Shown piece after piece: positions 45,301 to 57,059 of a stretch of 64,000 nt of DNA. The number at the start of each line of letters is the position of its first letter. Position 1 is the stretch's first letter. The DNA is taken from the NCBI GenBank assembly GCA_027886185.1, contig WOAB01000127.1, forward strand, positions 558,001 through 622,000, given 5' to 3'. The notes below the pieces were generated by a model. It was not told where the DNA came from. It searched no databases and worked only from the letters and a program-made list of their open reading frames with translations. The position numbers and the translations under genes are program-made. The stretch is from Rheum nobile. Taxonomy: Eukaryota; Streptophyta; Magnoliopsida; Caryophyllales; Polygonaceae.

Positions 45301-46379
45301 ACTAGCTATAAATGCAAGCTAAAATGCATAAAATGACATAGACTATAACACCAATGAATGTCCTAAACATGTACTAAATGGATATTATCACTTTGTTGCA
45401 TATTAATATTTATATGATTGGTATGTGGTATGCTATAATGCATTGTCACCACTAGGCAATACCCTTATGTATACACTTGTTTTTCTTCTATGAACCATGG
45501 TAATTCTTTCATAACTAGTACATACTACTATAACACTATGTGCACCACATATCCTCTTATTTATGCCATCACCAGGTTGACTTATGATAAAAGAGCATTA
45601 AATATGTTGCTCACAGTTCCCTTCAAGTGCTTAAATGATTGTATTTCTACCATTTCTCATCTTTGTTGGTTTACCTTGCATGAGGCCTCTATCCTCTTTA
45701 CTGTGGTTCTTTTATGCTCTCTCCTTGTAACCTCTATGACCATCCCTTGTGACCTCTTGCCTACAATTTGGTGCTACCTCTATCACTTGTTAGTATTGTA
45801 AGGGTCCTTTGCTTTTCAGCTGAATGTTATCTACGATGTATGTCTCTACTGTGATATTCCTTTGCATTATCCTTCCTCTTTTTTATGAATTACAAAACTG
45901 CATGAAGCTTCCTCACCAAGAAACTAGTATTCTACCTTTCTTATGGCCAAAATTAGTATTATTCATGCTCAAAAGGAAAGCTCTGTTGATAAGTTGCATC
46001 TACCTCCATGACACCTTCTGGTATTATTTTTTGCAAGTTATTCACTTGCACCAACAAAACCTGTTATTGTTGCCCCTGTCACCAAATGCTTTCTTGCAAG
46101 GTTTTTTGGGTCGTTTTTCTAAATATTACTTATGGTAGTATATACTTCGTTGGTATGTTTGAGGTGCCCTATATCTGTTTCATTACATGCAAATCTTGTT
46201 ACTTGATCTCGAGAATGCATTGTACATAAGATATACTCCTCTCTATCCGTGCACAAGCCTATTCAAGCAGAGTTTAACATAACAACAGATAAGTTCTTTT
46301 ACATTAAGACTTCCCTATTGCTTTGTATTACTTTAAATCATTTTTGGCTTTATGCCCACGTGTTATCTCAAATGGTGTT

Positions 46380-46430
<51 letters not shown>

Positions 46431-46639
46431 TTTTCGGCCCACAAGCCATTTCTTACTACCTTTCTCCCTTTGGGGGTGTACAAACTTACAACTACAACTA
46501 TTCACAAAATGTGAACCACAATCTTAATTTCAAGTGTATGTCTTACCAATTGCTTTCAAAAGAATGGAGATATATTTTTGTGATCTTCTTGCACAATATG
46601 TCTTGTAGCCATAAAATCAACATGTTCGTATGAAAACAT
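45300..46639 (+). other. Upstream part of LINE or unrelated DNA; short ORFs unrecognised
   Basis: Plus-strand ORFs of ~70-104 aa lack family motifs. About 46040-46100 reads LAPTKPVIVAPVTKCFLARF, possibly the end of a LINE ORF1, since LINE ORF2 follows about 540 bp later. That is a guess. Confidence 0.25.
46381..46426 (+). repeat. (CT)23 microsatellite
   Basis: Uninterrupted CT dinucleotides. Leu/Ser-repeat ORFs here are artefacts. Confidence 0.98.
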
Positions 46640-47155
46640 GACTATTTATGAACATAGGATACTTGAATGTTAGAGGCGTGAGACGCCTAGGTTTCTGGGA
46701 AGAAATCATATACATCAGAGAATCAAATAATATAAATCCTCTTGTCTTAGCAGAAACTAAATGCAATCAAGAACCAAATTAGAATATAGTAAAAAAAGTT
46801 GGTTTTCAAGAATTAGTCTTTGTCCCATCTATAGATACTAGGGGTGGCCTCTGGGTTCTCTGGAACCACAACAACGAAACTAGGCAAATGAATTTCGAAA
46901 ATGCCTTACATGATCATCTATAAGAGGAACCATGAAATCAATCCCTATATTTGCATCTTTGTATACACGTCGTCAAGAGAAGAATATAAAAATGGTTTTC
47001 GGCGACAATTAGAAGAGAAAATTGTATCATATGGCTTACCCGTAATACTAGTAGGTTATAAATGAACTAGAAAATGATATAGAAAAACTTGATGGTGCCA
47101 TAACAAACGTCAACAGATTTAGAAGACTTTTTCATTTCAGAAACAACTTAGGACC
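46640..47155 (+). pseudogene. LINE (L1-type) endonuclease fragment
   Basis: Reads IGYLNVRGVRRLGFWEEIIY, then NPLVLAETKCNQEPN, a stop, VKKVGFQELVFVPSIDTRGG and LWVLWN: the N-terminal APE-like endonuclease of plant L1 ORF2, including the catalytic ETK motif. Later it reads LVG-K (expected GDFNE, here disrupted) and LDGAITNVNRFRRLFHF. Stops and shifts are present. The sequence ends abruptly near 47155 against the gypsy integrase; no reverse transcriptase follows. Confidence 0.85.
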
Positions 47156-48402
47156 TATAAATACTAAGACATGTAACATGTGAAGCATCACCGACTTTGT
47201 GGCAAGCAATAAAGTGAGGCATTTTAGAAAACCGATCCACAACGAAAAAAATCGAATTCCTCCCTCTCTTAGACCTTGGCAATCCCAAAGCAAAGTCCGT
47301 TGATATGTCTTGCCAAGGTGCGCTCGAAATGGGGAGAGGGGTATACAAACCATGGGGGATGAGCTTAGACTTGGCTCGCAAACAAGTTACACAAGAAGCA
47401 CAAAAGTTCTCTATATCCCTATGCATGTGAGGCCAAAAGATATGTTCCTTAAGAGTGTGCAACGTCATAAACATACCAAAGTGACCCATAAGACCCCTAC
47501 CATGAGCTTCTTGCACAATCAGTCTATGGATTGAACTACTAGGAATGCACAACTTAGTTCCCCTAAAGAGATACCCATCATGCAAGTAGTATTATTCCTT
47601 ACTACCCCTAGCTTGACATGCTTCAAATATTTCACAAAAGTCAGCATCACAAGCATACAAATCTCTCATGAAAGCAAAACCTAGCATTCTAGCATCAAGT
47701 GTAAAGATTAGGGTATACCTTCAAGAAAGAGCATTAGCCACAACATTTTCTTTCCCCTTTTTGTGTTTGATTACATAAAGAAAAGCCTTAATAAACTCTA
47801 CCCATTTGGCATGTCTCTTGTTGAGCTTACTTTGATCCTTGAGGAATTTTAGGGCTTCATGATCCGAGTGAATCACAAACTCACGAGGCATAAGATAGTG
47901 TTGCCAAGTCTTGAGGACACGAACAAGGGCAAGCAATTCCTTGTCTTAGGTTGGATAATTGAGCTCAGCAGTGCTCAGTTTCTCACTAAAGAATGCAATT
48001 GGGCGTCCCTCTTGCATCAAGACTCCTCCAAGTCCAATCCCAGATGTATCACATTCGATCTCAAAGGTCCTTGTGAAGCCGGGTAAGACTAGGAGAGGGG
48101 CATTGGTTAGCTTGCTCTTAAGGATGGCAAAAGCTTCTTCTTGTTGAGCATTCCATTGAAATGTCACATTCTTCTTAGTCAAGTCGGTGAATGGATAGGC
48201 GAGAGTGCTAAAATCTTTGACAAAATGATGGTAAAAACCAGCTAGCCCTAGGAAGCTTCGGACTTGAGTCATGGTGGTTGGTATAGGCCACTCACTAATT
48301 GCCTTAACCTTCTCTTCATCCACCTTCAAACCCGCCTTGCACACCACAAAACCAAGAAATACCACATGATCCGAACAAAAATGACACTTCCTAAAGTTGG
48401 CA
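47150..48402 (-). pseudogene. Gypsy RT thumb, RNase H and integrase (split element, part 3)
   Basis: Minus-strand order: LYANFRKCHFCSDHVVFLGF (RT palm/thumb), VRSFLGLAGFYHHFVKDFS, APLLVLPGFTRTFEIECDTS (RNase H start), a stop after STAELNYPT, HSDHEALKFLKDQSKLNKRH, a second stop, then the integrase zinc finger (GHFGMF...CASCVTCLRAKS) and core (WQDISTDFALGLPRSKRGRN). It ends near 47150, where the LINE fragment abuts. The missing RT residues upstream were lost at the CACTA junction. Confidence 0.88.
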
Positions 48403-49769
48403 TACAATTGCTTTGGCATAACGGTTTTTTTACAAAGAGGATAGCGATTTTACAACCGCTATCTATAGAACTACGGTATTACATTTTTATAGCGCTTATT
48501 GTGAAAGCGCTATGAATAATTCCACGCATAGTACTTTTTTAGAAAAAATGCTATGTTTTTTCTATTTTTTATTTTATTTATTTACGACTTTAGCATAGCG
48601 CGTTTTTTTTAAAAAAGCACTATGAATGAGTTTAATACTCATAGCGCTTTTTTCTCTCTAAAAAAGCGCTATTAATGAGTTTAATACTCATAGCGCTTTT
48701 TTTTCTAAAAAGCGCTATGAATGAGTTTGTACAATCTAAATTTTGACGCTTTCGTTTATTGTGGGTTTGCAAAACAAAAAATGTTATTTTTTAGATCTAT
48801 TTCCCTGTTCGAGCATCTCCTGTTTTTCCAACTACAATTTTACAACCAATATTTTATTAAATGAGCCATATTTATTAGGCAATATATAAACCACATTTCC
48901 ATAACAAAAAATTACCAATATATTCATGCATAAACACAAAGCACAATTCAACCCAATTTTCATGTATCTCCTCCAAAATATAATCATGGAGCCAATTTCT
49001 ATACAAAACATTGCAAAACTAGATATACCCCATTTTCTATATCATCACTTAGCCTAACTTTGTCCACAAAATTTGTCCAACTAATGTCTACCTATTCAAA
49101 ATTTGTCCATCTTCTTGATGTCGTACGAAATATTAAACTTAACACAAAATATGCAGCCATTGAGACAAGTTCTGCAAGAGGAGGTTTAACAATAAACACA
49201 TTTCAAATTTGTTAGAACAAAAACACAAGGTGTCATAAACTTTGTCATAACAAACGAAAAACAACGAACATATCATTGTTACTCAAGTCTTTGACCTAAA
49301 AAAGAGCTTCATAGGCTTCCGTGGATTAGAGAAAAAACGCATTATCTGTGCAATACCCAGAAGCAGTTCTCAATCAAGATTCAATCTTCAATTGCTTAGG
49401 ATGGAAAGAGTGGGTACAATTTTTTTCCATGTTACATGGAGAATGAATAAGACATTACATTACCTCTCCCCAAATGGGTGGGTCAGGTGAATTGGGGTGC
49501 TCGTTGTTTCCTTCGGTCTCACCGTCCATATCACCTTCTTGTGGAACAATATGATTAAACTCCATGCTAGGATGAATGATCTGCATTTACAAATTTACTC
49601 AATTTACTCGTCCATATTCCAATGTATAATAGAGACATTGAAGATGAAACCAAGAACAACACTATTAAAAAAATATATGTATCATGCTATCAAGAATGAA
49701 ATAAGAACACTTTGAGAAACTTTGAATATGACATAAAGGTATAAACATTTCATAGGCTGACTTTATCTT

Positions 49770-51590
49770 CTTGTGCTAAGTTGACATCAAAATTGGAAAT
49801 ATCTATATATAGAAGGGATGAAAGACCAAATCTTTTCGAGCTCGAACATAATTGGATGAATATAGGATAATTAAGCCAAAAGAACAAGGGTGGAGGCCCT
49901 TTTTAGCTAGTTTCATTTAGAGTGAGTGCTAATACTCTCTCTAAACATGAAACCCATACATATGAATCTTCATAGCTAATTTATTCTGCCTTTTCACATA
50001 TTTTAGTAAGTTAGCAATCCCACCAACCACAATGTATTTTCATCAATCAACAATGACTAAGGCTAGCTGTTACTGTTCCGGTACATATGAATCTTGCTGA
50101 ATCTTCATAGCTAATTTATTAAAATATAACCACATGAAAAACCCATACATATGAATCTTCATATCTAATTTATTCTCCCTTTTCACATATTGATGAATCG
50201 ATCTCATCGTTCCAAATTTGTAAACGACTTACCAGACACGGACTAAGGGGAGGTCACACTTCACTTCTTTATTACCCTTCAATCTAACTCATGCGGTAGA
50301 AGATATCAATCAGAATAAGCAGAATCACCAACACATCGGTATAAAGAAACCTTATCGAGTGCAATCAAGAAGCTGTATAATGTAACTTTGATTTAGTAAT
50401 AAAAAGAAATAAACCAGGCTGATTTATGTACTACTTGAAACATTAAAAAATAGCATGGACCTTTTTACAAGGATAACAAAATTTTAACAATAGCATCACA
50501 TTCTGCAAAGTTTACACAAACAAAACTTAGACATTTATAACTTAATAAATGGATAAAAAACCACTCTACAAAGATTACAAATATAAAGAACAAACAACAG
50601 AGATTGAAAATGGCAGAGTTATTAGAAGGAAGAACAAAAAAGAAGCAATTGAATGAACTATATACATTGCAACGCAAATATAGAAGCACATATATGGAAC
50701 AACGAATTCTTGTTGAAGAAGAAAAAAAACAATGGTTTAGCTCACGAAACTAGCAAGCATTCGCTTTTTACCTAGTATTTGAACACCGATTTTCGGATGC
50801 AAGCTTAAAGAATAGATACTTTCCTAGTTTTTTGTTTAGAATAATTGGACATCAAACTTATAACACCAAACTGAGGTACATGAGAACCATAAAAGTGTAG
50901 TAACTAGTATGACATCTGACATTTTACTCAGTATGGTAGCCTAAAACTCTAATGTATTGTCAGTTTTGGTCATAGTGTATCTATCACCTCCTTTGGTATA
51001 TTTCGAATTGGACTCGAGTCTTAATTACCAACTGAAATTAGATGACAGTAACATAGCTTATCGAAAATAGATATGATATCCACCGATTTTGTAACCATAC
51101 ATTATATCATATTTATACTTTCAAGCCTAGAAAGCATAAATTAAGGAATGAAATATATTACTAATTTAAATCCATTTTAGATGTAAAAAACATGATCCAT
51201 TAGGCAGAACAATAAGTATAGAGAGCATAAAATACCTAACAATACAAGACAATAAGACATCACCCTCCCTACAAAAATAACCTGGACACTTCAATCTTTC
51301 ATGATTTTCATTGCACTCCCTAGAATCCCTAAATGGTCAAACAAGATTAAAAGTTTAGAACTCAATAATAATGCACATGAGACTGCCAATATATAATTGT
51401 ATCTATATAATCAAGTAGAAAACAAATTTGTGTCAAACCAATCAACAATACAACATTAATCAATCATAGAAGCGAACATTGTGATACCTAAACCAATGAT
51501 GAAGCACATAAAATAACAATGAAAGTAAAGACCCTTCTAGAATCACAGCACAATATAGCAAAACGATGGTCCTGTTTCTCTATCTCCCCT
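49770..51590. other. CACTA copy 2 unique interior, no gene recognised
   Basis: Not shared with copy 1. AT-rich; 'acatatgaatcttcatagctaattt' and close variants recur at about 49958, 50085 and 50145. No ORF with a known motif. Confidence 0.45.
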
Positions 51591-51658
51591 CTCCTTTAAG
51601 CGGCGACAATGGAAACGAGGTATGTGAAGAACACCAATAAGAGGAAGGCGTTGCTTAC

Positions 51659-51734
51659 CGGAATCGAGGCTCCTACAGATCGACGAAACTGAACTTAGGC
51701 GAGCAAGGAGAGAACCCACTGGAGAAGAAGGCAT
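51659..51734 (-). other. Possible captured first exon in CACTA copy 2
   Basis: MPSSPVGSLLARLSSVSSIC then RSLDS followed by a GTAAGC donor: the same exon as 18535-18610 in copy 1, with few differences. Confidence 0.35.
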
Positions 51735-51972
51735 TGCCGGAGAAGCCGCGAGCGAGCCGGAGAAGGGACGGGCGAGCGAGCCGGAAAAGGGCCGGGCGAG
51801 AGAGCTGGAGAAGGGTCGAGCTGTGTTTTCTTTCTAAGTGTACCAGGTATGTGAAGAACACCAATAAGAGGAAGGCGTTGTGTTTTTCTAAGTACAAGAT
51901 TTGTACTGATTTTTTATAAAAAGCGCTCTTAGAATGAACGATAGCGTTTTTTTTAAAAAGCGCTATCATTGT

Positions 51973-52313
51973 TAGGGGTGAGCACGGGCCGACGAAACCG
52001 AAGCCCGAACCGAACCCGGCCCGAAAAACCCGAACCGAACCCGAACCCATACTCCTTCGGTTCGGGTTTCGGGCCGCACTTTTTACCATTTCGGGTTTCG
52101 GGTCGGTTCGGGTTCGGGTTCGGTTCGGGTTTCGGGTTTTAGTGCATTTTTGCCCCTTTTCCCCCTTCGAGTGTTGTTTAACCCGAATCCGATCCGAACC
52201 CGACCCAAACCCGAACCGAACCGAAGTGTTCGGGTTCGGTCTTCGGTCCCATGTTTTTGGGCTTTTTGGGTTCGGTTCGGTTCGGGTCGGGTTCTGGCCC
52301 GTGCTCACCCCTA
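51973..52313. mobile_element. Non-autonomous hAT element (CGGTTCGGG family)
   Basis: 341 bp, exact 8-bp duplication ATCATTGT (51965-51972, 52314-52321) and perfect 18-bp inverted ends TAGGGGTGAGCACGGGCC. Subterminal CCGAACCCG/CGGTTCGGG words. It sits inside the right subterminal array of CACTA copy 2. Perfect ends and duplication suggest recent insertion. Confidence 0.95.
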
Positions 52314-52486
52314 ATCATTGTAATTCATTTTTATAGCGGTTTTTTCTAAAACCGCTAAGAGTATTAATATCAAAATTAAATAGAAAAAAATTATTATTTT
52401 CTAAAAATTGCTATGCGAGTTTCTTATAGCGTTTTTTTAAAACAGCTATAATTTTTTCGCTATCTATAGTAATGATTGTACTAGTG

Positions 52487-53319
52487 ATGCTCTTGCAAAT
52501 TCTGACTATATATAAAGATATCATCAAAGTATACCACTACAAACTTGCCTAGAAAAGATCTCAAGATATGATTCATAAGGCGCATAAAGGTACAATGAGC
52601 ATTTTCCAAACCAAATGGCATAGCCAACTACTAATACAAACCGTAATTGGTCTTGAAGGTGGTATTCCATTTATCTCCTTCCTTCATAGAGATTTGATAA
52701 TATCCACTCTTCAAATAAATATTTGAGAACACACTTGAGCCATGGAGTTAATCTAGCATATCATCAAGTCGTGGAATGGGATGCCGGTATTTGATGGTGA
52801 TATTGTTGATTGCATGGCAGTCCATGCACATCCTCAAAGTGTCATCCTTCTTATGCATAAGTATCACCGGCACTGCACATGGGCTCAAGCTTTCTTGCAC
52901 ATATCCCTTGTCCAACAACTCTTGAACTTGCTTTTGAAGCTCCTTTGTTTAAGCAGGATTGGCTTGGTATGTAGCTCAGTTTGGCAAGGTAGCACTGGGG
53001 ATGAAGTCTATATGGTGATCTATGCCTCGAGTGGGAGATACGTCACTCGAAATCTCTTCCTTAAACAAATCTTTGAATTCCTGCAAAAGAGTGGCAACAA
53101 TAGGAGGTAGGTCATCTAGTTCTTGAGAAGTAAACATAACATCTTTGTATATGAAAAGAAAACAAACGTTACTTCCGTTAAGCAATTTTGACCTCCTTGG
53201 CTTTGGCTAGGAACATGTGATTGAATGCAGCTCCATCTCTTCCAGTGGCCAATTTCATGCCCTTAACTTTCTCCTCATTCTCTCTAAGAAGTCTTCTTTG
53301 TTCTTTGGCCACATGATCA
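52487..53319 (-). pseudogene. Gypsy protease-RT junction and reverse transcriptase (part 2)
   Basis: Minus strand: LLQEFKDLFKEE, GIDHHIDFIPSATLPN, LSPCAVPVILMHKKDDTLRM, MCMDCHAINNIT and the catalytic FVVVYFDDIFIYS (YFDD box), ending NLQEH at the CACTA border. In-frame stops occur after LPN, at DMLD and at GLY, so the polymerase is dead. Continues at 48402 after the CACTA insertion. Confidence 0.88.
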
Positions 53320-53770
53320 TAAGGTTGTTAATCGGTCGGCTTTTATTCGCTTTTGAACCCAACCGAACCGACCGGATCGAAGCTGAACCGATCTATATTC
53401 AATTCGGTTTTCGGTTCGCATAAAAAGAATATTCGGTTTTTGGTTCGGCTAGGTCAAAACCGATTATTTTTTAAATAAAAATATTAAATCCTAGATTTCT
53501 AGATAAACTAGTACAACCTTATTTGGTTCGTTCCAATTCAGTCTAGTTCGGTCCAAGTTTGGTCTCATTCAGTTCAAGTTCGGTCTAGTTTGGTTCAAGT
53601 TCGGTTCGGTCTAATTCGGTTTTGTGCACTAAAACCCGCTTCAATAACCTAATTTCAAAATGATATGTTATTTCACTCCAAAACCAAACCGAACCGAGTA
53701 TGTTCGGTTCAGTTTTTGGTCCACAAAATTCTGAAATTCGATTTCGGTTTTGGATCGATGAACAGCCCTA
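53320..53770. mobile_element. Non-autonomous hAT element (CGGTTCGG family)
   Basis: 451 bp, exact 8-bp duplication CATGATCA (53312-53319, 53771-53778). Ends TAAGGTTGTTAATCGG and the complement TAGGGCTGTTCATCG. Subterminal CCGAACCG/TTCGGTT words. Inserted in the protease-RT spacer of the gypsy element. Confidence 0.92.
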
Positions 53771-54190
53771 CATGATCATTCATGTTCTCATGAGGAGCTA
53801 ATGGATGGAGTGTGATCCTTTTTCCCTTCACATGAAATGAATATTCATTGGCGACTCCTTGGTGGATCACACCTCTATCAAACTGTCACGGCCTCCCATG
53901 CAAAATGTGGCAAGCTGTCATAGGCAAGACATCAAGCTCAACCTCATCCGCATAGCCATTTATGGAAAACTAAACTAAATTATCGCTTTTTCCTTCACTT
54001 TTAGAGGAGTGTTAGAATTCAGCTAACAAAGAGTATAGGGTTAGTGGTGAGGAGTGGCAGGAAGTTTGAATCTACTTACAACTTCTTGATCAATTATGTT
54101 ACGACATGAACCTCCATCAACTATCACACTTTACACCTTAGCTTGGATGAGACATCTAGTATGAAAGATAGTCTCACGCTGATTTGGCAC
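53771..54190 (-). pseudogene. Gypsy aspartic protease (part of split element)
   Basis: Minus strand reads VIVDGGSCRNIIDQEVVSRF: the DGGS motif is the retroviral-type protease active site (usually D-S/T-G or D-G-G-S in this clade). Later, with frame slips, it reads CHILHGRPW..R and KGKRITLHPL-like stretches. Several stops. Lies between gag and RT as expected. Confidence 0.75.
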
Positions 54191-54194
54191 ATTA

Positions 54195-55665
54195 GGAGGC
54201 TCCCTTGCAACCAAGGTTCTTTTCACTATAAAACACTCGTCGATGACCGCCTATACATGCAATTCTTCTTGATCTTCTTCTTCCTCTTGTTCATCCTCAG
54301 ATTCATAATCCCCTTGAGTGTTGAGAAGAACTTGCCTTCTTGTAGGACAATCCTTGGAAAGTGCCCCTAGCCTAAGCACTCGAAGCACTTCCAGTCTCGA
54401 GTATGAGAGTTGCCTTCATTCCTTGGATTTTGAGTGGTTGGAGGTTTTTCACATCTTGGCTAAGTTCTAGTGGGTTCATCCCTAGGCTCTTGACTCCTTG
54501 GTGGTGGTGTGGAAGAGCTAGGAGTTGTGGAGTTCCAAGGTCAAGAGGAGGAGTTGGTCTTTCTTCTTTGGAGGTTGTTGTATACATGATTGATGTAATG
54601 TAGAACCTCCTCAATGGGCGTACCACTCGAAAAACGCTGCATTCTTACATGAGAAGAATACTTAGTATTTAAACCTCTAATAAACTATGAAATCACATAC
54701 CTTTCGGGAAAATGAATTCTGGATTGATAAATAAGGGTTTTGAGTTCCTTGTAGTACTCATCCGGAGTCCGCCCCCTACTTGATCCTCTCAAGCATCACT
54801 TGGATGCGCTCTCTATAGTCCCTGGGCGCAAATCTAGCTCGGAGTGCAGCCGTGAGCTCTACCCAAGTGTGGATGGCCGGATATGCCAAGTAGTCCCTTT
54901 CCTCTTTCTCTTCTTGCCACCATTGTTAGGCAAATTCAGTAAAATAAATAGTGTCAGTGGCTACATTTTGGGCTTCATGATAGCCATAGTAATCGAACAC
55001 CGCCTTGGTCTTGGATTCCCAATCCATGTAGGCTCTGATGTTCCAAAAAAGGTTGGACCACTAACTTCATCCCATGATGGTGCTCACGGCCTTGAGGTCT
55101 CTCCATGTCTTCCATGTTGAATCCCCTCATGTCTTGGTGTTGTCCTCGGGGTGGTGGTTGGTGGCGCTCTCGGAGTTGCTCCCATGGCAAAAGATAGCCT
55201 TGCACATTGTGCTGAGGTAACATGTCGAGAGCAACTGGAGCTTGATAAGGCTTATACATAGCCTCTCTTGGTTTGCAAGAACTCCTTGGTATAAAGATCC
55301 TCACCCATGTCTTGTCGAAAATGCCCTTGCATGGCGGGCTGGGGGCGTGAGGTGGCAGCTTCATCACAGAGGGACATTCGGGCAAAGTTGGTGTGCAATA
55401 CGCAGGGAAGCTCTTGGTCATTTGGTGGCGTAGGCTGGTGCTCTTCATGGGATCCATTGGTTCACACACCACTCAATCTTTTCTCAACTCTCTCTTCCAT
55501 GGTGCGGATGAAGGTTTCTTGTTGTTGAGCTTGTTCTTCTCTCCATCTAACCTTTTGCTCAGTTTGGTCTTATAACATTTGTTGGAGAATAGCCACTGTA
55601 ATATGTGCTTCACCCTCGGGATAGCTAGTGGCCACATCCTTCCCACGACTTCGGTCCGTTGACAT
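54195..55665 (-). pseudogene. Gypsy gag
   Basis: ATG at 55663-55665 opens MSTDRSRGKD. A coiled segment (REEQAQQQETFIRTMEERVE) follows, then a Pro/Arg-rich linker (PPTTTPRTTPRHEG), a degenerate capsid region ending in TPDEYYKELKTLIYQSRIHF and RGLNTKYSSHVRMQRFSSGT, and the zinc knuckle CFECLGLGHFP.DC. Several stops and shifts. Starts ~930 bp after the PBS at 56582-56594. Confidence 0.8.
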
Positions 55666-56581
55666 GTCGATCTAATCAAGAGTAAGCAAGCAACATTACA
55701 AAGTTTTTTTTACAAAAATTATACAATATAGTAGGGATACCTCACAATGGACCTTTCACAGCACAAAGGAACCAATAGATGAAGTTCTCCCCAAATTCAT
55801 AATGTAATGCTCACACATGATTAGGGTTTAGGCTGGGCTTAACTTTGTGTTTGGAAATGGATGGCACCCTACCAACACGTACTCTTGCACTTCAAGTTGA
55901 TCCAAAAATTAAAACAAGACACACAACAAGCTACTAACACTTCAATTTTACAATTGACACTTCAAGATGAAATTTCAACACAAAATTTTGCCTTGCTCGA
56001 ATTCTTTTTCTCGTTGGGTCCGAGTTATTCTAAGCCCGACCTCTTTTTCTTTAGTTTTCGTAGGGTTTGAGTTTTTCCAAGCCTAACCTCTCTTTCTTTT
56101 CGAGTCCAAATTTTTCTTAAAGGCTTTAGAACTTGATCACAAACTTTGGTATATCAACCGTATATAATATCAAGGACGCAAGACCAAAAGCTTCACTAAC
56201 TTTGTGACTTTTCTTGTATCTTATGACTCCTCAGTTTTAATCATGCAATGTACATGAAATGCATGAGTAAATGAGGCAATGATGCAGTCAAATAAAGAGA
56301 AAAAAAGTAGCTCGGAAATTTCAAAGGCCACACAAGCTTACTTAGATTAAATGAGAGTGCTTAATGGAAGTGAATTAGCATTCAATGAAGCCAATTGAGT
56401 TTCATCAATTTAGACACACGAAAGGTTGTCTTTAACCTTGATAATTCGGCCAAGAACATATCTCACAATGGAGGAAAAATTCATAGACAAATCGAGGCAT
56501 AAAAAGGCTAGAATCGAGCAATTACAAGACCGAAAGTGGTGTCAGCTTCAAAGAGCTTGGTTCAAGTATCTTACCTTGTGT

Positions 56582-56594
56582 TGCTTTGATACCA
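56582..56594 (-). other. Primer-binding site of the gypsy element
   Basis: The minus strand has TGGTATCAAAGCA two bases after the LTR end (…CCTTATCA at 56597). It differs from the initiator-tRNA-Met site TGGTATCAGAGC at one base. Confidence 0.8.
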
Positions 56595-56596
56595 CG

Positions 56597-57056
56597 TGAT
56601 AAGGATCGCGCCTCCAAGTTCCCAGTTCAAGGTATGAATGGCTCGTACTTGCATCTCCTAAAAGCATTTGAAACCGGATCTCTTCGGTGAAGTGTCTTCT
56701 TGGAAAAATGGCCAGTTGAAATGTGGATTATGACTGATCTTTTTTGGTTATTTTCTAGAGGATTTGAGGGGATAAATATTCTTTACTCTTGTGGATATTA
56801 CGCACCACTGAAGTAGAGAACAAGGACCAAGTAAGCTTGAGATGTAACTCACTCAAGAACACTCGATACACACTCGATGTAGCACACGATAAAGATGAAT
56901 CTCTAGGAGTAAACTTGAAAGAAAACACTTGAGTTCTCTGGTTTTAGATGAAAAAAAATGTTCCTCACAAAGTGGCACCCAAACAACATAAAATAGCCCC
57001 AAAACCCTAGTGCTAGCAACCCTTGACATACCCGACATTGATTAGCTAACACTACA
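56597..57056 (-). repeat. Probable 5' LTR of the gypsy element
   Basis: Ends (minus) in CCTTATCA beside the primer-binding site. The start is uncertain; TGTAGTGTTAGCTAATC at about 57056 is a plausible TG end, and a GCTATTTTATG TATA-like stretch lies inside at about 56990. The matching 3' LTR was not found in the window. Confidence 0.5.
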
Positions 57057-57059
57057 CTA

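Larger units (their letters stand above)
48403..52486. mobile_element. CACTA transposon copy 2 (non-autonomous)
   Basis: The right end is the complement of CACTAGTACAATCATTAC, ending at 52486. The left end begins at TACAATTGCTTTGGCATAACG, so the terminal CACTA bases are missing together with ~15 codons of the host RT: a deletion at the junction. Subterminal AAAAAGCGCTAT words occur at 48416-48730 and again at 51910-51970 and 52325-52470. Interior blocks 49080-49310, 49318-49760 and 51590-51900 match 13160-13420, 14390-14830 and 18470-18780 of copy 1. About 49770-51590 is unique and holds no recognised gene. Confidence 0.88.

Noticed and set aside
46323..46514. Leu/Ser-repeat ORFs
   Set aside because: Translation of the (CT)23 microsatellite.
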